A stretch of DNA of 64,000 nt from Phlegmacium glaucopus (GCA_015039465.1 MU130533.1:1-64000); one strand, 5' to 3'; positions 35,139-47,533 are shown, counted from the stretch's first letter. Numbers and translations are program-made. Notes: generated from the letters alone by a model not told the origin.

Positions 35139-37458
35139 ATGTATACCCGATGCATCTTAGTAACACCTCTACTATTCTGCGTCGCCCTCGTTCAACTTCA
35201 ATGTTCTTATGCTTCATCATCTGCTTTGTATCCAGGCCTTGATGTTCCTTTATCTAATGCCGTCCGAAATGTCTATGGCAAGCGAGACGACCACAACCAC
35301 CATCACAATCACCACGCAGCGCCTCTGCTTGAATTAAACGAAACGGAAGTAACATTGTATCATGCTCCGACGCCGCCCTCCTACTACACTATCGATTGGG
35401 AAGATGAAGGGTACGAAAAACGACATGGCAGTCTTATGATTGTTCACGGGCTTTTTATGTGTCTTGCTTTCTTCGTCGCTCTCCCTATGGGTTCGTTGAT
35501 TTGTAAGATCTTGTACTTGCCTTATTTGATACAGCTACAGGCATCGCCCTACGGTCCGTAAAACACGCAACACATTGGATGGCGACCTTTTCATTTTATC
35601 TCTTTTGCGCGGTAGGCTGTGCTGCAAGTGGGTTATATCGGAAGTTAACTCCCAATATGTGCGTGTTCCTCATTAGCCGCCAGCTATGTTTATTGATTGA
35701 TTGACCAGGTATGATGGTTTGTTGTGTCTTAATGTTATAAGTTATGGCGCCTTCTGATCATCTGCGGCGTTCCCCAAAATAGGAGCTGTTCATCGCTCGC
35801 AAGGATACCTGATCATCCTAGTTGCCATCTCTCTATCAACAGTTGATATCATCTCAACCGCCCGGCGTCTCCTGGGTTTCATCAAAAGTCCAAACAAGTC
35901 TCTAGATAGTTTCTGGAGGTGCATCCTGAATAAGGAAGTCCAAAATATCCAAACTTCAGAATACGACTCATTGATTCCAAACGAACCTGAAACCTATAGC
36001 ACGGCCAAGCTCGGGCGTGAATCTGTTGAACTTGATGATTTTGAACGAAATCACGATATGGATGCCCATGAAACGGGGCAATGGGCAAATGCTCACCAGC
36101 ATCGCCGACATTATTCCATTAATTCCGAAGGGACTATGTTCGAAGCAGGCTCTCCGAGTCGTTCTGAAGATACCTTGCATGATAACAAAACGAGTCGAAG
36201 TGCTGTTTCAAGGAGAGCCTTGCTGCGTCTTGTTGGCCATAGTACTTTTGCGGTCATTGAGAGATCCATCATTTTTGCCGGGTTCGCGCAGCTTCTCATA
36301 GGAATTGTAACTTACACTGGTAAGACATTTGCTTTTAAGTCTCTTGAACTCCCTTTCATTTTCTTTGCAGGAGGATGTCGGGAGAATTATCAAAATGGCT
36401 GCTTGGCGCATTTAATCAGTACGCGTCTTTTTTCAGACATGAATTCGTTAACTGACTCGGTGACATTTCTATAATTACAGAAGGAGGCATATTTTGGTCC
36501 TATGGCTTATTGAGTTTTGGTCGGTTCCTGGGATCGTTTGCTGAATTGGGTTGGGCCTGGAATAGATCGCCATCAGGGGATTATTATACGGCAGAGTTCG
36601 TGGAGTCCTTTGTTATATTCCTATATGGTGCAACGAACACGTGGATGGAAAGATTTGGCGCCAATCGTGGAGATCCATTCACTACAAAACAAATTCAACA
36701 TATCAGCATTGCAGTAAGAATTTAGTATATTTCCTTTAAACATTTGTCCTTTCTCAGCGCCTTTTCTCAGGTCATGTTTTGTTTTGCTGGCCTTATAGGC
36801 ATGGGCATTGAGTCAGGACGTATTCGCAAGTGGCTGGCTCATTCCGCTTTCCCATCATCATCTCAACCTTCGGATTTACCTCAAGAGGCTATAGCAGAGC
36901 CACAAAGCTATATGGGTAGTTTTAACCCCTTTCCCGCACTTGTGATCGGTGTGACGGGTGCAGCCATGGCAGCCCATGTACAAACTTACCTCTTTCAGGC
37001 GGGTATCACAACTTGACTGTCGATAAACCATAAGCCTTACGTCAAATTTTACGACAGGTTCAAATCCATGCTTTATGGGGAAACTTGCTTGTTGCATTTG
37101 CAGTTCTACGCTGTCTGACATACTTTTTCCTCTGGCTTGGGCCCCCAAAGTCAAGGCTACCTTCACGGCCACCAACTGAGGCGCTTGGCAGTTTTTTCCT
37201 AACTTGTGGTGGTCTAGTCTTTATTTTTTCAACGGAAGAAGTGACAATTGCTGCAATGCGTAGAGGCCGTGATGGTTAGTAATTCCGAAACACTTGAATA
37301 ACAATTATACTAATTCGTTCTCAGATGTCATGATGTTTCTCAATGTAGCCGTTGCCATTACTTGCGTTGCATTTTGCTGGACTCTCTGCTTGGTTGGGTT
37401 CAAGGGATGGCTTAAATCTCGATTGCAAACCTCTTTGACCTATCGAGCTGCTGCCTGA
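35139..37458 (+). CDS. YTP1: Ytp1-family membrane protein (DUF2427 / YTP1 domains)
   Basis: It starts at ATG 35139 with a signal-like stretch (CILVTPLLFCVALVQLQCSYA), followed by a His-rich segment (DDHNHHHNHH). A DUF2427-like block comes next: KRHGSLMIVHGLFMCLAFFVALPMG, then HATHWMATFSFYLFC. A hydrophilic linker precedes the YTP1 C-terminal block with several helices (VIERSIIFAGFAQLLIG, FWSYGLLSFGRFLG, GMGIESGRIRKWL, LFLNVAVAITCVAF-like end). The protein has about ten membrane segments and an N-terminal heme-like cytochrome b561 fold pattern. The function of Ytp1 is not established; a mitochondrial or membrane location has been suggested for yeast. The start codon and most joins are clear. 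Confidence 0.85.
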
Positions 37459-37627
37459 TTAAAGAATTTTCATTTCATTTCCTGCTTTACGACCTGTTAA
37501 CTTATGGGAGAGATAGCTTTTTACGTCTTAATACTTTTTTCACGACTATCCCCACTTTTACTATATCAACGACATCATGTTCGTGCGTATATATATTGCA
37601 CATTTCTACAGAAGGCGATGGAATAGC

Positions 37628-39019
37628 TCAAAGTTGCGACAGTAGCATCATATAATCCCCCAATGCACCCATCCAAATCCAAAATCCAACCCATCCACAT
37701 CCCACAAAACCATTCCAACAACTTCGTCGGTCATCAAAGTCAGTACGATAAAGTATACGCGCGAGCTGTATGGAGGCTAAGCCAATACCGAGATAGAATA
37801 GTTCCCCTTGCGAATTGAGATGACCTGCGTAGCTTATGAACAGAAGAGATGAAGCGGAGAGCCCAGAGAGAATGGGACGAGTTTGGGGTCCAAATAGGAG
37901 GGCTGTTGAACGGATACCCACTTGGATGTCGTCAACCTTGTCCTAAAAGATGTATAGGTTATGTGTTGTCCTCCTATAGGAAGATAGGTTACCCACTTGA
38001 TGAGCGTAAACACTGTCATAGACGAGAGTCCAACAAATTCCTCCAGCATACAAGGGGAGACAAACACCCCAATCCACCGTTCCACTAACAGCTGACCAAC
38101 CCAAAAGGGCTCCCCAGTTAAATGCAAGTCCTGTGAATGGAAGAAATATAAGATATATATATTGGGATGTTATATTGCACACACACCAAGAACAGCTTGA
38201 GGCCAATGTGTCAAACGTTTCATTAATGGGTATATCGTCACCACAGACAATGAAGAAGCTCCAAGTAGAATACTAGGTCAAGTCACAAAATTGGTAAACA
38301 CATAGCACAACTCTCGAAACAACCATACCTATTCCAGTTCAACTGCAACAGAACGCCCAAACCTACAGTTAGTTGTGCTCCAAGGAATGCAACTGCCTGC
38401 GACTGAGTAATATCACCTCGAGCTAAAGGTCGTTCCTTAGTTCGTGCTTATTGAGAATAGTTCGGATGAGCATTGCTAAATAATAATAATAATAGAAAGG
38501 TGGATTGTAAATTCATACTAACATACCAACAGCCTTGTCTAGATTTCGATCCCACATATCGTTGATCGTACAGCCAGCACCCCGCATAACAAGTGCTCCA
38601 AGACCGAAAATGCCAATATATGTCAATGGGGTGGTTAATGGCGATTGCATTGCATAAGATGCCATAGTAATGGACCATGCTGGTGTGGTCAATGCTTATT
38701 TGAGCGAAACCGATTTTTAGATTTTGGAAAAAAAGCTTTGAGGCTGACCACAGGGATAAAATAGAAGTAGAGTCCCAATAGGTTTATCGATACGCATTAG
38801 GTATAAATAAGGTCTAATTTGAGGTGGTAGTCGTTGCACCCATGACTTTTGAGCCTCAAGACGCGTGGATGTAGAGCTTAGCTGGCGAGAAAATGCTGGC
38901 GGTGACTGGCGACATTGCCAACGAAATCTTGCAGGTGACCGTGTTTGTTTAGAGAGAGATACACAGAGCCTGAGATCTCTGACACGAAGCCAACGCGAAC
39001 AGAGTGAAATACTGGTCAT
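37628..39019 (-). CDS. COQ2: 4-hydroxybenzoate polyprenyltransferase Coq2, mitochondrial
   Basis: ATG 39019 begins an Arg/Ser-rich mitochondrial presequence ([17 protein letters not shown]). The UbiA-type first Asp motif is ATG-independent and reads [23 protein letters not shown] after splicing. The second is [14 protein letters not shown]. Eight to nine membrane helices alternate with these. The enzyme attaches the polyprenyl chain to 4-hydroxybenzoate in ubiquinone synthesis at the inner mitochondrial membrane. The C-terminus ends LLSQL. A microsatellite of TAA units (38479-38494) sits in one intron. The gene is convergent with YTP1 (169 bp between stops). Confidence 0.93.
38479..38494. repeat. 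TAA microsatellite in a COQ2 intron
   Basis: About five tandem TAA units lie in the intron between [12 protein letters not shown] and the KERPLARG exon. Confidence 0.7.
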
Positions 39020-39241
39020 GGACCAAGTTTGCAAATCTTCGCATCAATTTTGTTAGTCAGCATGCAGTATTATTATTTATAGACACAATCTCATTGGCTG
39101 CACTATTTTCGAACATTGCTGAATTTAAAACCTCAACGTCCTTTCTTTGCGTTCAAAGAACTATTTCGTACGTACATACAAGTCATACAAGTCAGAACGG
39201 ATTCCCCGAAAAGAAAAAAAATTCGCTGAAGTATGGAACTT

Positions 39242-40255
39242 TCACCATTCCTTTGCGAGCTTGAAATACCATTCCCAGTCTAGAATATAATCCATGCGCT
39301 TGTCAAACAAGAGCAGTAAAAAACGAAGAAGAAAAACAAACCGGCATAAACTTCACCGTCGTCATCAATTACTCGACTCTTTACACTGTACGTCCCTGAG
39401 CGCGCTATCACTCCCGAAGGTGACTCTTCCGGATCAAAGTTCTTGGTGTAGGCTTCACCAGTAGGAGACGGACCGTACGAGCCCAGCATTTGTTCGAGCT
39501 TGTCAACTGGATTAATTTATCAGTTCTTCATTGTTGTTCAATATAAAATAAAGAAATTCACCTTTGATCCCTGCTCTTTTGACCAATTGGATGTATCGAA
39601 CACCCTACATGATGGGAGTACGCCATTTTTTGGCCCAATAGTTAATAGCTAAGATGTAGAATGCTTACGGAAATGATCGAATGGTTAACCTTGAAGGTAA
39701 TACGAACACTTGAGGAATCGTTAAGTATTCCCCTTCCTCTTTGAAATCGTTGTTGAGGAATTGATTCTTACTTGTATTCAACACCTTCTTTGATCAAGAT
39801 AGGATTTTTTTTCGTATCGGCTAGTCTGGCAGTGTCCTTTAGATCGAATAAGATCTTTTTTCCAGCTGGTAATGTTGGGGAATCTAATTCAAGAGTGAGG
39901 ACAGTGACCTGCAACAAAACGATGAGTACGATCTCAGCAAGACGCGGTTATGTAACTTGCTTTAGGACCATTCCCAGATCCCCCTGTCCCTGGAACGATG
40001 CCCAAAGAGGCTTTCCACCGCGCCAAACTTTCATCTTCTGCGTCAAGTTGAGCGTATTCATCAGCAGACTTGGCTGCGCCCGGTTTATACCCTGTGGATA
40101 GATACATCAGGTGAAATCATGAAAAAGGTTGTCAAGATGATCACCTGGGGTGGTAGTAGGTTTGAGATCTTCGTGGTCTTCAACCTGTTGAGTTATATGA
40201 CCGATAAATCTTCAAAATCTAGGTAATCCAGTGCGTTTATACTCACAGCGGACAT
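39242..40255 (-). CDS. RDI1: Rho GDP-dissociation inhibitor
   Basis: A tiny first exon encodes MSA (start 40255), then VEDHEDLKPTTTPGYKPG. The RhoGDI fold follows: SLARWKASLGI, VLTLELDSP, FKVNHSIISGVRYIQLVKRAGI, MLGSYGPSPTGEAY, PSGVIARSGTYSV and SRVIDDDG. The final exon completes DWEWYFKLAKEW. RhoGDI extracts prenylated Rho GTPases from membranes and keeps them in the cytosol, controlling cell polarity. All the conserved family blocks are present in order. Confidence 0.95.
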
Positions 40256-40572
40256 GCTTAGTTGATAGAGGTTGCAGTCCAAGAGTCCCCCTAAGTATTT
40301 TGTCGATCGATTTCACACGCACATAGTAATCATCGCCTTTTGCCGAGGAAAGAAAGGGTATCGAAAGCAAATTGATGTTTAAACAACAATACATGAGATC
40401 AAAGTAATTACACCATTCATACACTTAGGTCAAATAGATCTCCATCCAGCTCCTAATGATAACGCTATAGGTAAAAAAAAAACAATAGAATATATTCGAG
40501 CGCCGATTTGCATGTAGCATGCGAGTCATCAGTGGGTCACGAACAGGTCCCCTCTGATGTTTTTGAAGGCAT
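40256..40572. other. Spacer between RDI1 and the first CCCH gene
   Basis: About 317 bp, no gene seen. It holds the promoter of RDI1 and the 3' end of the CCCH gene. Confidence 0.5.
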
Positions 40573-42431
40573 TCAAGAAGAAAGTTCAGGATGCATGGCC
40601 TCTGTAGAAGAAAATCATGAGAATAGCAGAGTTATTTTTCCGCTCAGAAACACACCTCCTTTAAACCAGCATTTACCCTTACTTAAATGGAAGCATTTTG
40701 GACCATTGGGGCATATGTGTCCCCAACAGCATTGATCACCATATGGACATTGCACCCCTATGTGGAAGGTTTCAATGTATCAGAAAAGGGTCGAGCATGA
40801 GTCGAATAAGAAGGCATGCCATTCTTGAGCCAGTTACAAGGAGCTTTCTTCGCGTTATTTGCCAACGAAACAAGCTGTTCTGGAGTGAGAATGTAGTCGT
40901 GTGAATACTTGCAGATCCCAGCCTTGTCAAAAAAGAAAAGAAAAGATGAGGGTAATTGCGTAAATGGGAACGAACGAGGCTCACTCCTTTTGAACAGGCC
41001 ATCAGATAGTGTTCATTACAGGGCGGGGGATTTTCTGCATCTTACTGATCAAATACATGTAGAAATAGTTTAAGAAAACATACGTTTGTGCAGGGGCTAT
41101 AGCAGAAGAGTAATTATTACATGGGGAAACAAGACAGAATAAGAATAAACTTACTAGAGATGGATCGATTGGACGTCCAACAGATCGAGCAGGGGACTGA
41201 GGGCTTATTAGACCACCATTGGATGTTACAGAGCTGAATGGACCAGTTGCCAAAGGCGCCAATTTCTTAACCGCATGGGGGACCCTTTCCGACAGAAAGA
41301 GCCTATTAAGGATTAGGCGGGGTAAAGAGTACATGCCGGGGTTATCGACGGCTATATTATCATGGGTCGAATAGAGGAGAACAAGTTTTCCAAGTATTTG
41401 ATCCTTCTCAAGAGCGCTAAAGGTCGACATATAAGTCATGACGTCGTAACCTGCAACAACGAATGTGTTGAGAGTCGATTTACAATGGTCAGTCAACATT
41501 ACCTCCAAAAAAGACGCGCAGAGTTTGAGGGAAGCGAGTGAATGTTTGAAGGTATTCTTTATTATAAACCGTTATTCATTGTCCTTATCGGAACCCCGTG
41601 GGCGCTTACCCTTAATCTTTGCTTCTACGGCCTCCCTGCTATATCCGACATCGACGGTAGAAAAACGAGGTGAGGCTTCACTGAAACCCTGTAATGACAA
41701 GTTAAGTGGACTTGGGGAAGAGTCCATACTTTCGAGGAAACATACGGCTAGAAAAGCTTGAAACTGCTCTGGGGAGCATAGATTGCTTGCGGAAAGATCT
41801 TCCGCCAATTCATTTTTAGTAAGATAGATTGTAATCCAAAATGAAAGCCGGCCATAGACCTGGGTTTCTTCTTTCGATAAGTGTTCAGCAATTGCCTGTG
41901 TTAGTTGTTGAGCCGCAGTCCTCCCGCCTTGGTAGCCTTGGTTGAGAAGCTCGCGATTAAAAACAAGCTCGTCCCCATTTATGATACAAAGAATGAGAGG
42001 ATTTTGATTCTGTGTTGATATTGTAGTAGTGGAGCTCTGGAGCCTCTGGAGGGTTAAAAAAAACGCACTGTTTTGAAGCAATCTAAGTTAGATATCTGCC
42101 GATTAAGGGCAGCTATTTGCACATTATGTGCTTTGACTTCACGCTCAGACGCCTCGAGAGCGACAGAATGTGCCTGTTTCCAAACTGAAAGTTCAACTTC
42201 GAGCTCAGCCACTCGACTTTCGAGGTCAGTGTTACGCCTGACGGTTACTGAAGAGAGATCTGGGGGTGCAGGTAAGATACTATGACTCTATAAAAGATGA
42301 GTAGGTTGAACTTAGAAGGCGGGTTAAGGTCTCGTCCCTGTTTTTAAATAAGGCATGCAGAGGAGGAATGAAGGTTTTTTCAACACTGACCAGAGTTGTT
42401 CATTTGCCTCACCCAGAGGTTGGGTGGCCAT
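40573..42431 (-). CDS. CCCH zinc-finger protein with DUF7923-type domain, paralogue A
   Basis: It starts at ATG 42431 (MATQPLGEA), followed by a coiled coil (DLESRVAELEVEL). The DUF7923-type domain reads LILCIINGDELVFNRELLNQGYQGG, then FSTVDVGYSREAVEAKIK, EYLQTFTRFPQTLRVFFGG and LVLLYST. The first zinc finger is split by an intron: C-x7-C-x6-C-x3-H. The second reads C-x8-C-x5-C-x3-H only if a GC-AG intron is removed (40758-40819). The end, GEAMHPELSS, matches the usual DMH-type end. CCCH fingers usually bind RNA; the DUF7923 domain is fungal and unassigned. It is a tandem paralogue of the next gene. Confidence 0.8.
40758..40819 (-). other. Candidate GC-AG intron in CCCH gene A
   Basis: On the minus strand the intron starts GCATGC after AATG and ends ACATAG before GGGTGC (62 nt). 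Removing it joins the first Cys to a perfect C-x8-C-x5-C-x3-H finger. Without splicing, translation stops at TAG within the segment. The nearest GT donor (GTAACT, 18 nt earlier) would delete the first Cys. Confidence 0.6.
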
Positions 42432-42815
42432 TGGTAAGTTTGTGAACTGATTAGAGGAGAGATGGGGGGAATGAAAAGAGAGGTGTCTTTAAATCATAGT
42501 CTTCCAAGACGACTCAGAAGTGACTTCTCCGGGATCTTTTGCCTGACGAGGAAGGGATAAATCGAAAATGGAAGTTCCAGGGCAATAAGAGGGTGATAAT
42601 TTATTTTATGAAGGGCTTCTCACACTAGCGGCATTGCATGTTGAATAAAGCGCTGACAGTTCCGTGTCATGATCAAAGTCAGAACAGTCAGTCATACGAG
42701 AGCGCCCAGACACAAGATCCTTTTTTCAGTTCAAAATACTCCTTTCATGACTCGAGTTCAGAGTTTAAAATGTTACTACAGCCCCACTCCGCAGAAACTC
42801 CGCGGCATTCCCCGA
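42432..42815. other. Spacer between CCCH paralogues
   Basis: About 380 bp holding the promoter of paralogue A and the 3' end of paralogue B. No gene is seen. Confidence 0.5.
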
Positions 42816-44775
42816 TCACCTTCTATCCTCTTTGTGCATATCAACTATTTCATATCTCACTCAGTCAACTTCTCCCCTTTCAACAGTCACAAAGCTTACC
42901 TCCAACAAACTTACAACGCCCTTGCTTCAAAAAATGGCATTTAGTAGTCAGTGGACAATTATGTCCATAGCAGCAGTCGTCACCCCAGGCACACACTTCC
43001 CCTATTCATTCCATCTTAGCATCCATCATCTTCATCAATCCTGTCCCAGACACTCACCTTTATTCCTAGACGGGCATGGCGACTTTTTGGCACTGACACG
43101 AATCTCAGCAAAATGCTCTGGCTGCAGCAGATAGTTATGACCATATTTGCAATCAACACCATGTTTGCAGTTCGACAGGTAGAAAAGAGTGCATGGAGGC
43201 GGATTATCTGCATTCAAAAGTTAGATCATCCACGAGTCAAGTTGTGACATGGCACATACGCTTCGAGAGAGGCTATTTCAGGACCAACCCTGATATCAGC
43301 TGCCACACAAGCCGAGTTCAGAAGCTCGACTTACGAGGTTTGGATTAACTAGCCTTGATTTCGAGATCGTGGGAGAACGTCGGAGGGCATCCTCGCTTTC
43401 ATCAGTAGAGACGCTACTTCCGTTGGAATCTAACTCGGGAGTGGCAGCTCGCTTAGGCGCCGCTTGCACTGCAGATGAATAACTCGAACGCTGCTTGGGG
43501 ATAATCATTTCAGGCTCAAAAGAGGTAAATGGCAACGCCTCGAGTCCTAATTCGTGCAAATAGGCATTTGACACATTATTTCCGTCCTCGGCGTAAAGTG
43601 GCGGAGTGGGAATGGCTGTTGGCAGTGGGGCTAAAGTTACGCTATTCTGTTTTGGAGATGGGGCGACGCCCAGTTTCTGTGGTATGAAAAGGTCGGGAAT
43701 ATGGAAGGAAGGAAGCTCCAGTTCATTAATTGCCACCGCCATCTCAGCATAGCCTCGTAAAAGAATTAATTTTTGTTTAAAACCAGCTGTTATTTGCGAT
43801 CGGAGAGTCGTAGCATAGCCGTTATCGTGGCAACCTGCTCAAAGGCATAGCTTGAATTTTTAAGTTCGAACAAAGATTGATCATTCGTACCTCCAAAGAT
43901 TATCTTTTCGGTCTGGGGAAGTTTAATCTCATCTTCCAACAAGGCTGTGGACAGTTAGTTGATTTGAACCTGGCTATTAATATAACAACAAACGTGTGCC
44001 ACGCTCACCTTTAATTTTGGCATCGGCGGCTTCCTTTGCGCCTCCGACATCAACCATGATAAAGCGCTCCGCCGCTTGATTGAAGCCAAGGATGAACTCC
44101 TCGAATTTGGCTTTAGCTGACGAAAGCCCCACACGCCCGAAAGTTTCCAAGAGTCCACGCTTATTTAAGAAAATATAGACCCAGAGTTGATAATGATTTG
44201 TCCCAACCGTCGATGTAAGGTGGTGCGTAATGGTGTCAGAGAGTTTCTGCGCTGCAGAGTGACCACCAGCCTGGCCCTGCGAGATGATCTGAGGGTTAAA
44301 GATAGCGCCATCCCCGTCCAAAAGTGTAATGATTCGATGGCCCTGGTATATCATTAACTAAAACTCAAGCGCATGTTGAAACGAAAGGTACCTTTAATTG
44401 GTTTTCTAAATCTTCTTTTTGCTTATCGGCTTCCAGCTTAAGCATTTCGACACGTCGGAGCTCTGCATCGAGGTCGGCATATGCTCGTTTATAAACCTCA
44501 AGCTCGGTCTCAAGCCTTCGGATCATCTCACGAGAGGCATTATCGGAGTGCATGATGGTAATAATCTCGCCTGTATACATTAGACCAGGCCCAATGAATT
44601 GATAATGTATGTCTCATACCTCGTAGTTGCTCAAAACACTCGGTGCTATGATATCATAGTCCTGTCAGCATGCGTAACTATATCAAGGAGACACTACAAG
44701 GACTGACACTCGATTGTGCGGAGGAGATGGTTCCCGCACAGGTGGTAGTATTTCAGCCTTGCTTTCGTAGGTCAT
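42816..44775 (-). CDS. CCCH zinc-finger protein with DUF7923-type domain, paralogue B
   Basis: It shares the layout of paralogue A: a coiled coil (IRRLETELEVYKRAYADLDAEL), then RIITLLDGDGAIFNPQIISQGQAGG, FIMVDVGGAKEAADAKIK and a Ser/Pro-rich linker. Two fingers follow: C-x7-C-x5-C-x3-H (NCKHGVDCKYGH), and C-x8-C-x5-C-x3-H after splicing (CCYGH). It ends CKFVGVDMHKEDRR. The DGDG version of the domain looks closer to the ancestral form than the NGDE of paralogue A. The start is uncertain. ATG 44775 (MTYESKAEILPP) is preferred, but the join into the coiled-coil exon is ambiguous, and ATG 44580 or 44553 are alternatives. Likely an RNA-binding protein. Confidence 0.78.
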
Positions 44776-45502
44776 TGCGCACGAGAAATCGATATTGAGA
44801 AGATGTTTGTAACGGATGTTAGGCCAACTACAGGTCAAGAGTAGTCGACTTTTAAAGCTATTCGATGAATAGCACACCGCAGCTGCGTGTGGATCGGACC
44901 AGGTCCATGCTTTGAACGCATGTCTTAGTTTATCCAATAATGCCGTTGGAAATCGTCAATTGAGGCAATTTACTGCAAAAACTCCTATCGGTGCTGATTC
45001 TAAACCCTGACCAAAGACGCCTCAATATCGTAATGCAGACTCCAGAGTGAAATGCATGTTTGACACGCAGGAAGTCAGTCACCTCCCGAGTCCCATCAAT
45101 ATCAAAGCAATCGGAAACAAATCAGGGTATACGGGTGGCCTGAGTAAGAGTCAGGAGTAGAAAATATCCAAGTTCGGCTAGCTGATCAAGTCTGTGACAG
45201 ACAGATTGTTGCAGATGTTGCGGTGCTTCCCTAAGTTCCTTTTTTCTTCCTTTTTCTTTGAACAAACAAACATTGCTCAGGCTATCGGGTTCTAACACGA
45301 GTCCCCCGTTTCAGAAATGAATTGCACTTAAGCTCGTCAACCAGGACGGCTTTCATTGATTTAAACCTCGATCGAGCTGGGGTCTTGCCTTGAGGTGAGA
45401 TAGTCACAAACGCGTCTTGACGCGTCTATGATGATATGTGACATTTGGAGTCACGGTGGCCTGAGTTGGCCACCTTCCACCGCGACACCCCTCTGCCTCC
45501 CG
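44776..45502. promoter_or_regulatory. Divergent promoter region of CCCH gene B and CDT1
   Basis: About 730 bp between the two start codons. It has the paired ACGCGT elements described separately; otherwise no coding sequence is supported. Confidence 0.5.
45410..45425. promoter_or_regulatory. Two ACGCGT (MCB-type) elements upstream of CDT1
   Basis: ACGCGT occurs at 45410-45415 and 45420-45425, one DNA turn apart and 78-93 bp before the preferred CDT1 start. ACGCGT is the MluI cell-cycle box bound by MBF at G1/S in yeasts. CDT1 is a G1/S licensing gene, so regulation by MBF is a fitting inference. Confidence 0.65.
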
Positions 45503-47384
45503 ATGTCCACCTTGTATACTTCCCTGCAAGTCTCTCCTAAAAAGAAACGATGTCCACCAGAGCTGGATGACGCCAACATTCTTACCCCGAAGAAACTGAG
45601 GACTGCGTTGGTTGATTTACCTCCAGGAATCAAAATAGCTTACTGACCTTTGGAATATAGGCCGCCTACTCCACCAGCCTCCACCTCACGCGCAGGGCCG
45701 TCCTCAAAACAACCATTGCCACCAGATTTAACGCGTCTTTACAATATTCAAACTGCCTTACATCATGCTCTCTCTCACGCACTTGCAACGTGTGCTATAT
45801 CCCCTACATCAGACTCGGGCCTCATTCGAAATGTACTGGATCATATGTCACTTACAACCTATGCTGGTTTTGGTACATCTTTTGATATAGATGATTTAAA
45901 ACGACTCTGCTGGATTTGGGAATGGGACGGCAAGTCTATTGCTGGCACTGAAACTATGGTGAAATCCGAGGAAGAAGACAATCCTTTCCTTGAATCTTCA
46001 GTGCCTAATCCACCGCCCGCGGAATGGACGCGTGGCTCTATGGGGCTTGTTCTTAGTTCAGCCACCCATTATTCTCGGGTCGATCGTAAACGGGTTCCTG
46101 CATATGGAATTGGTATAGAAGTTGAGATGGATATTGATAAAGATATGGGAGGAGGCATGGCTGCAGTAGCACGTTGGACGGCCACAGCTGAAAAACGTCG
46201 CTTAGAGTTTCGTAACAAACTCGAGCGTTGGATAACCGTAATTACCGCTATCACTCTCCGATTAACCTCCTTCTAACCTCCAGACAATGTAGCTTCATCG
46301 TGATGTCCCTTCTGTCCCAAACATTCCACTAGCTGATTTGCCAGAGCTTTCTGGTCCCAAAGTCTCAGCCTTAACTCGAACTCTTGCTTCTTGTTCTCCT
46401 TCTGCTGTAACTTCTATTAAATTTCCTGCTCCACCATCTTCTCCTTCTCGATCCCCAACCAAGAAATCAGATCGTGAATTTGCTATACCATTGACGACCA
46501 GGCTGTCCACTTCCAAATCACCATTAAAAAAGAGTTCAATTTTGTTTCCACAAACACCTTCACGTCGTGATCAGCTGGGCAAGTCTGTAACTACGGACCG
46601 CCCTCAAACGCCGTCATCCTCAAATACATCTCCCTTCAAAGATTCTTCAGTCCCTTCTACCCCCAAGCATCAGACTGGATCCAGTACAGGTACGCCTGGA
46701 ACAACACCCTCGACTTCACGTAGACAAGCCTTGTATGAGCGGGTACGTCAGCGTTCCTTGTCAATGTCGCCCACCAAAGCTCCTCGACCCGATGGAACGA
46801 CGCCCTCGATGACCCGAGATCAAATGTTAAAGATGAGTCAGGATGAAATGAGGCAACGATGCTTACTTGGACGCTTGGGAGGTGTCGCAGAAAGTATCTG
46901 GATGTAAGTCTCACACCTCTTCAGATCTATCTTTATTATTTTTTAAACCCCCTGTTACAGGCTTTTCTCGAATCCTACGACTGGGACATCATCGACGCCT
47001 GGTAGAAAGCGACGTGCTTTACCTATAGCTGATATCATTGCAGCAATTGTTAAATCGTCCCCAGTACCCATCTCTGCAGCGGAAGCAAACGAGTCCATGT
47101 CGATGTTGATCAAGCTTTGTCCATTCTTTGTCAAAAAACTTCATATATCTGGAAAGGAATGGATTGAGATGCCAGCTTCCAACGCTCCTTCTACTGCTAT
47201 AGCTACAGAAGGTACTCCAACAAAAAATAAACCTAATGTGTTGTTCAGTCCTGGCCGTTTAAAAGGAAAGGACGAAAGTGCTCAAGAACTTGTGACAAGG
47301 AGTCCTCGAAGAGTCAAAAGAGAGGGTGGTGGTTTGCGCGAGGTCAGGGAAATTATACGAAGAGAGTTAGATCTCCAAGATTGA
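45503..47384 (+). CDS. CDT1: DNA replication licensing factor Cdt1
   Basis: The first exon encodes [21 protein letters not shown] and joins at KKLRTAPPTPPAS. Next is a helical region ([23 protein letters not shown]) followed by [14 protein letters not shown], matching the central winged-helix domain. A Ser/Pro/Thr-rich linker with many SP/TP sites follows. The C-terminal winged helix reads [19 protein letters not shown], then [15 protein letters not shown] and [15 protein letters not shown]. Cdt1 loads the MCM helicase at origins. The family match is by overall layout and the C-terminal block. An in-frame ATG at 45428 would put the start on top of the MCB boxes, so 45503 is preferred. Confidence 0.78.
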
Positions 47385-47533
47385 TCTCAAAATGCTAGAT
47401 TTACACACATAATATTGCTAAGCTACTAGTAATTACACTTTCTCTTGTATCGATTTGTAAAATAAAAGTTTCACGGGAATGAAAGGTGACAAGCTGTACA
47501 TGAGGAAGCATGTCTGTTTTCGACCGCGTTGTG

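Noticed and set aside
40508..40735. Plus-strand open frame of 75 codons
   Set aside because: It is the antisense shadow of the last exons of CCCH gene A, including the finger and DMH-type end.
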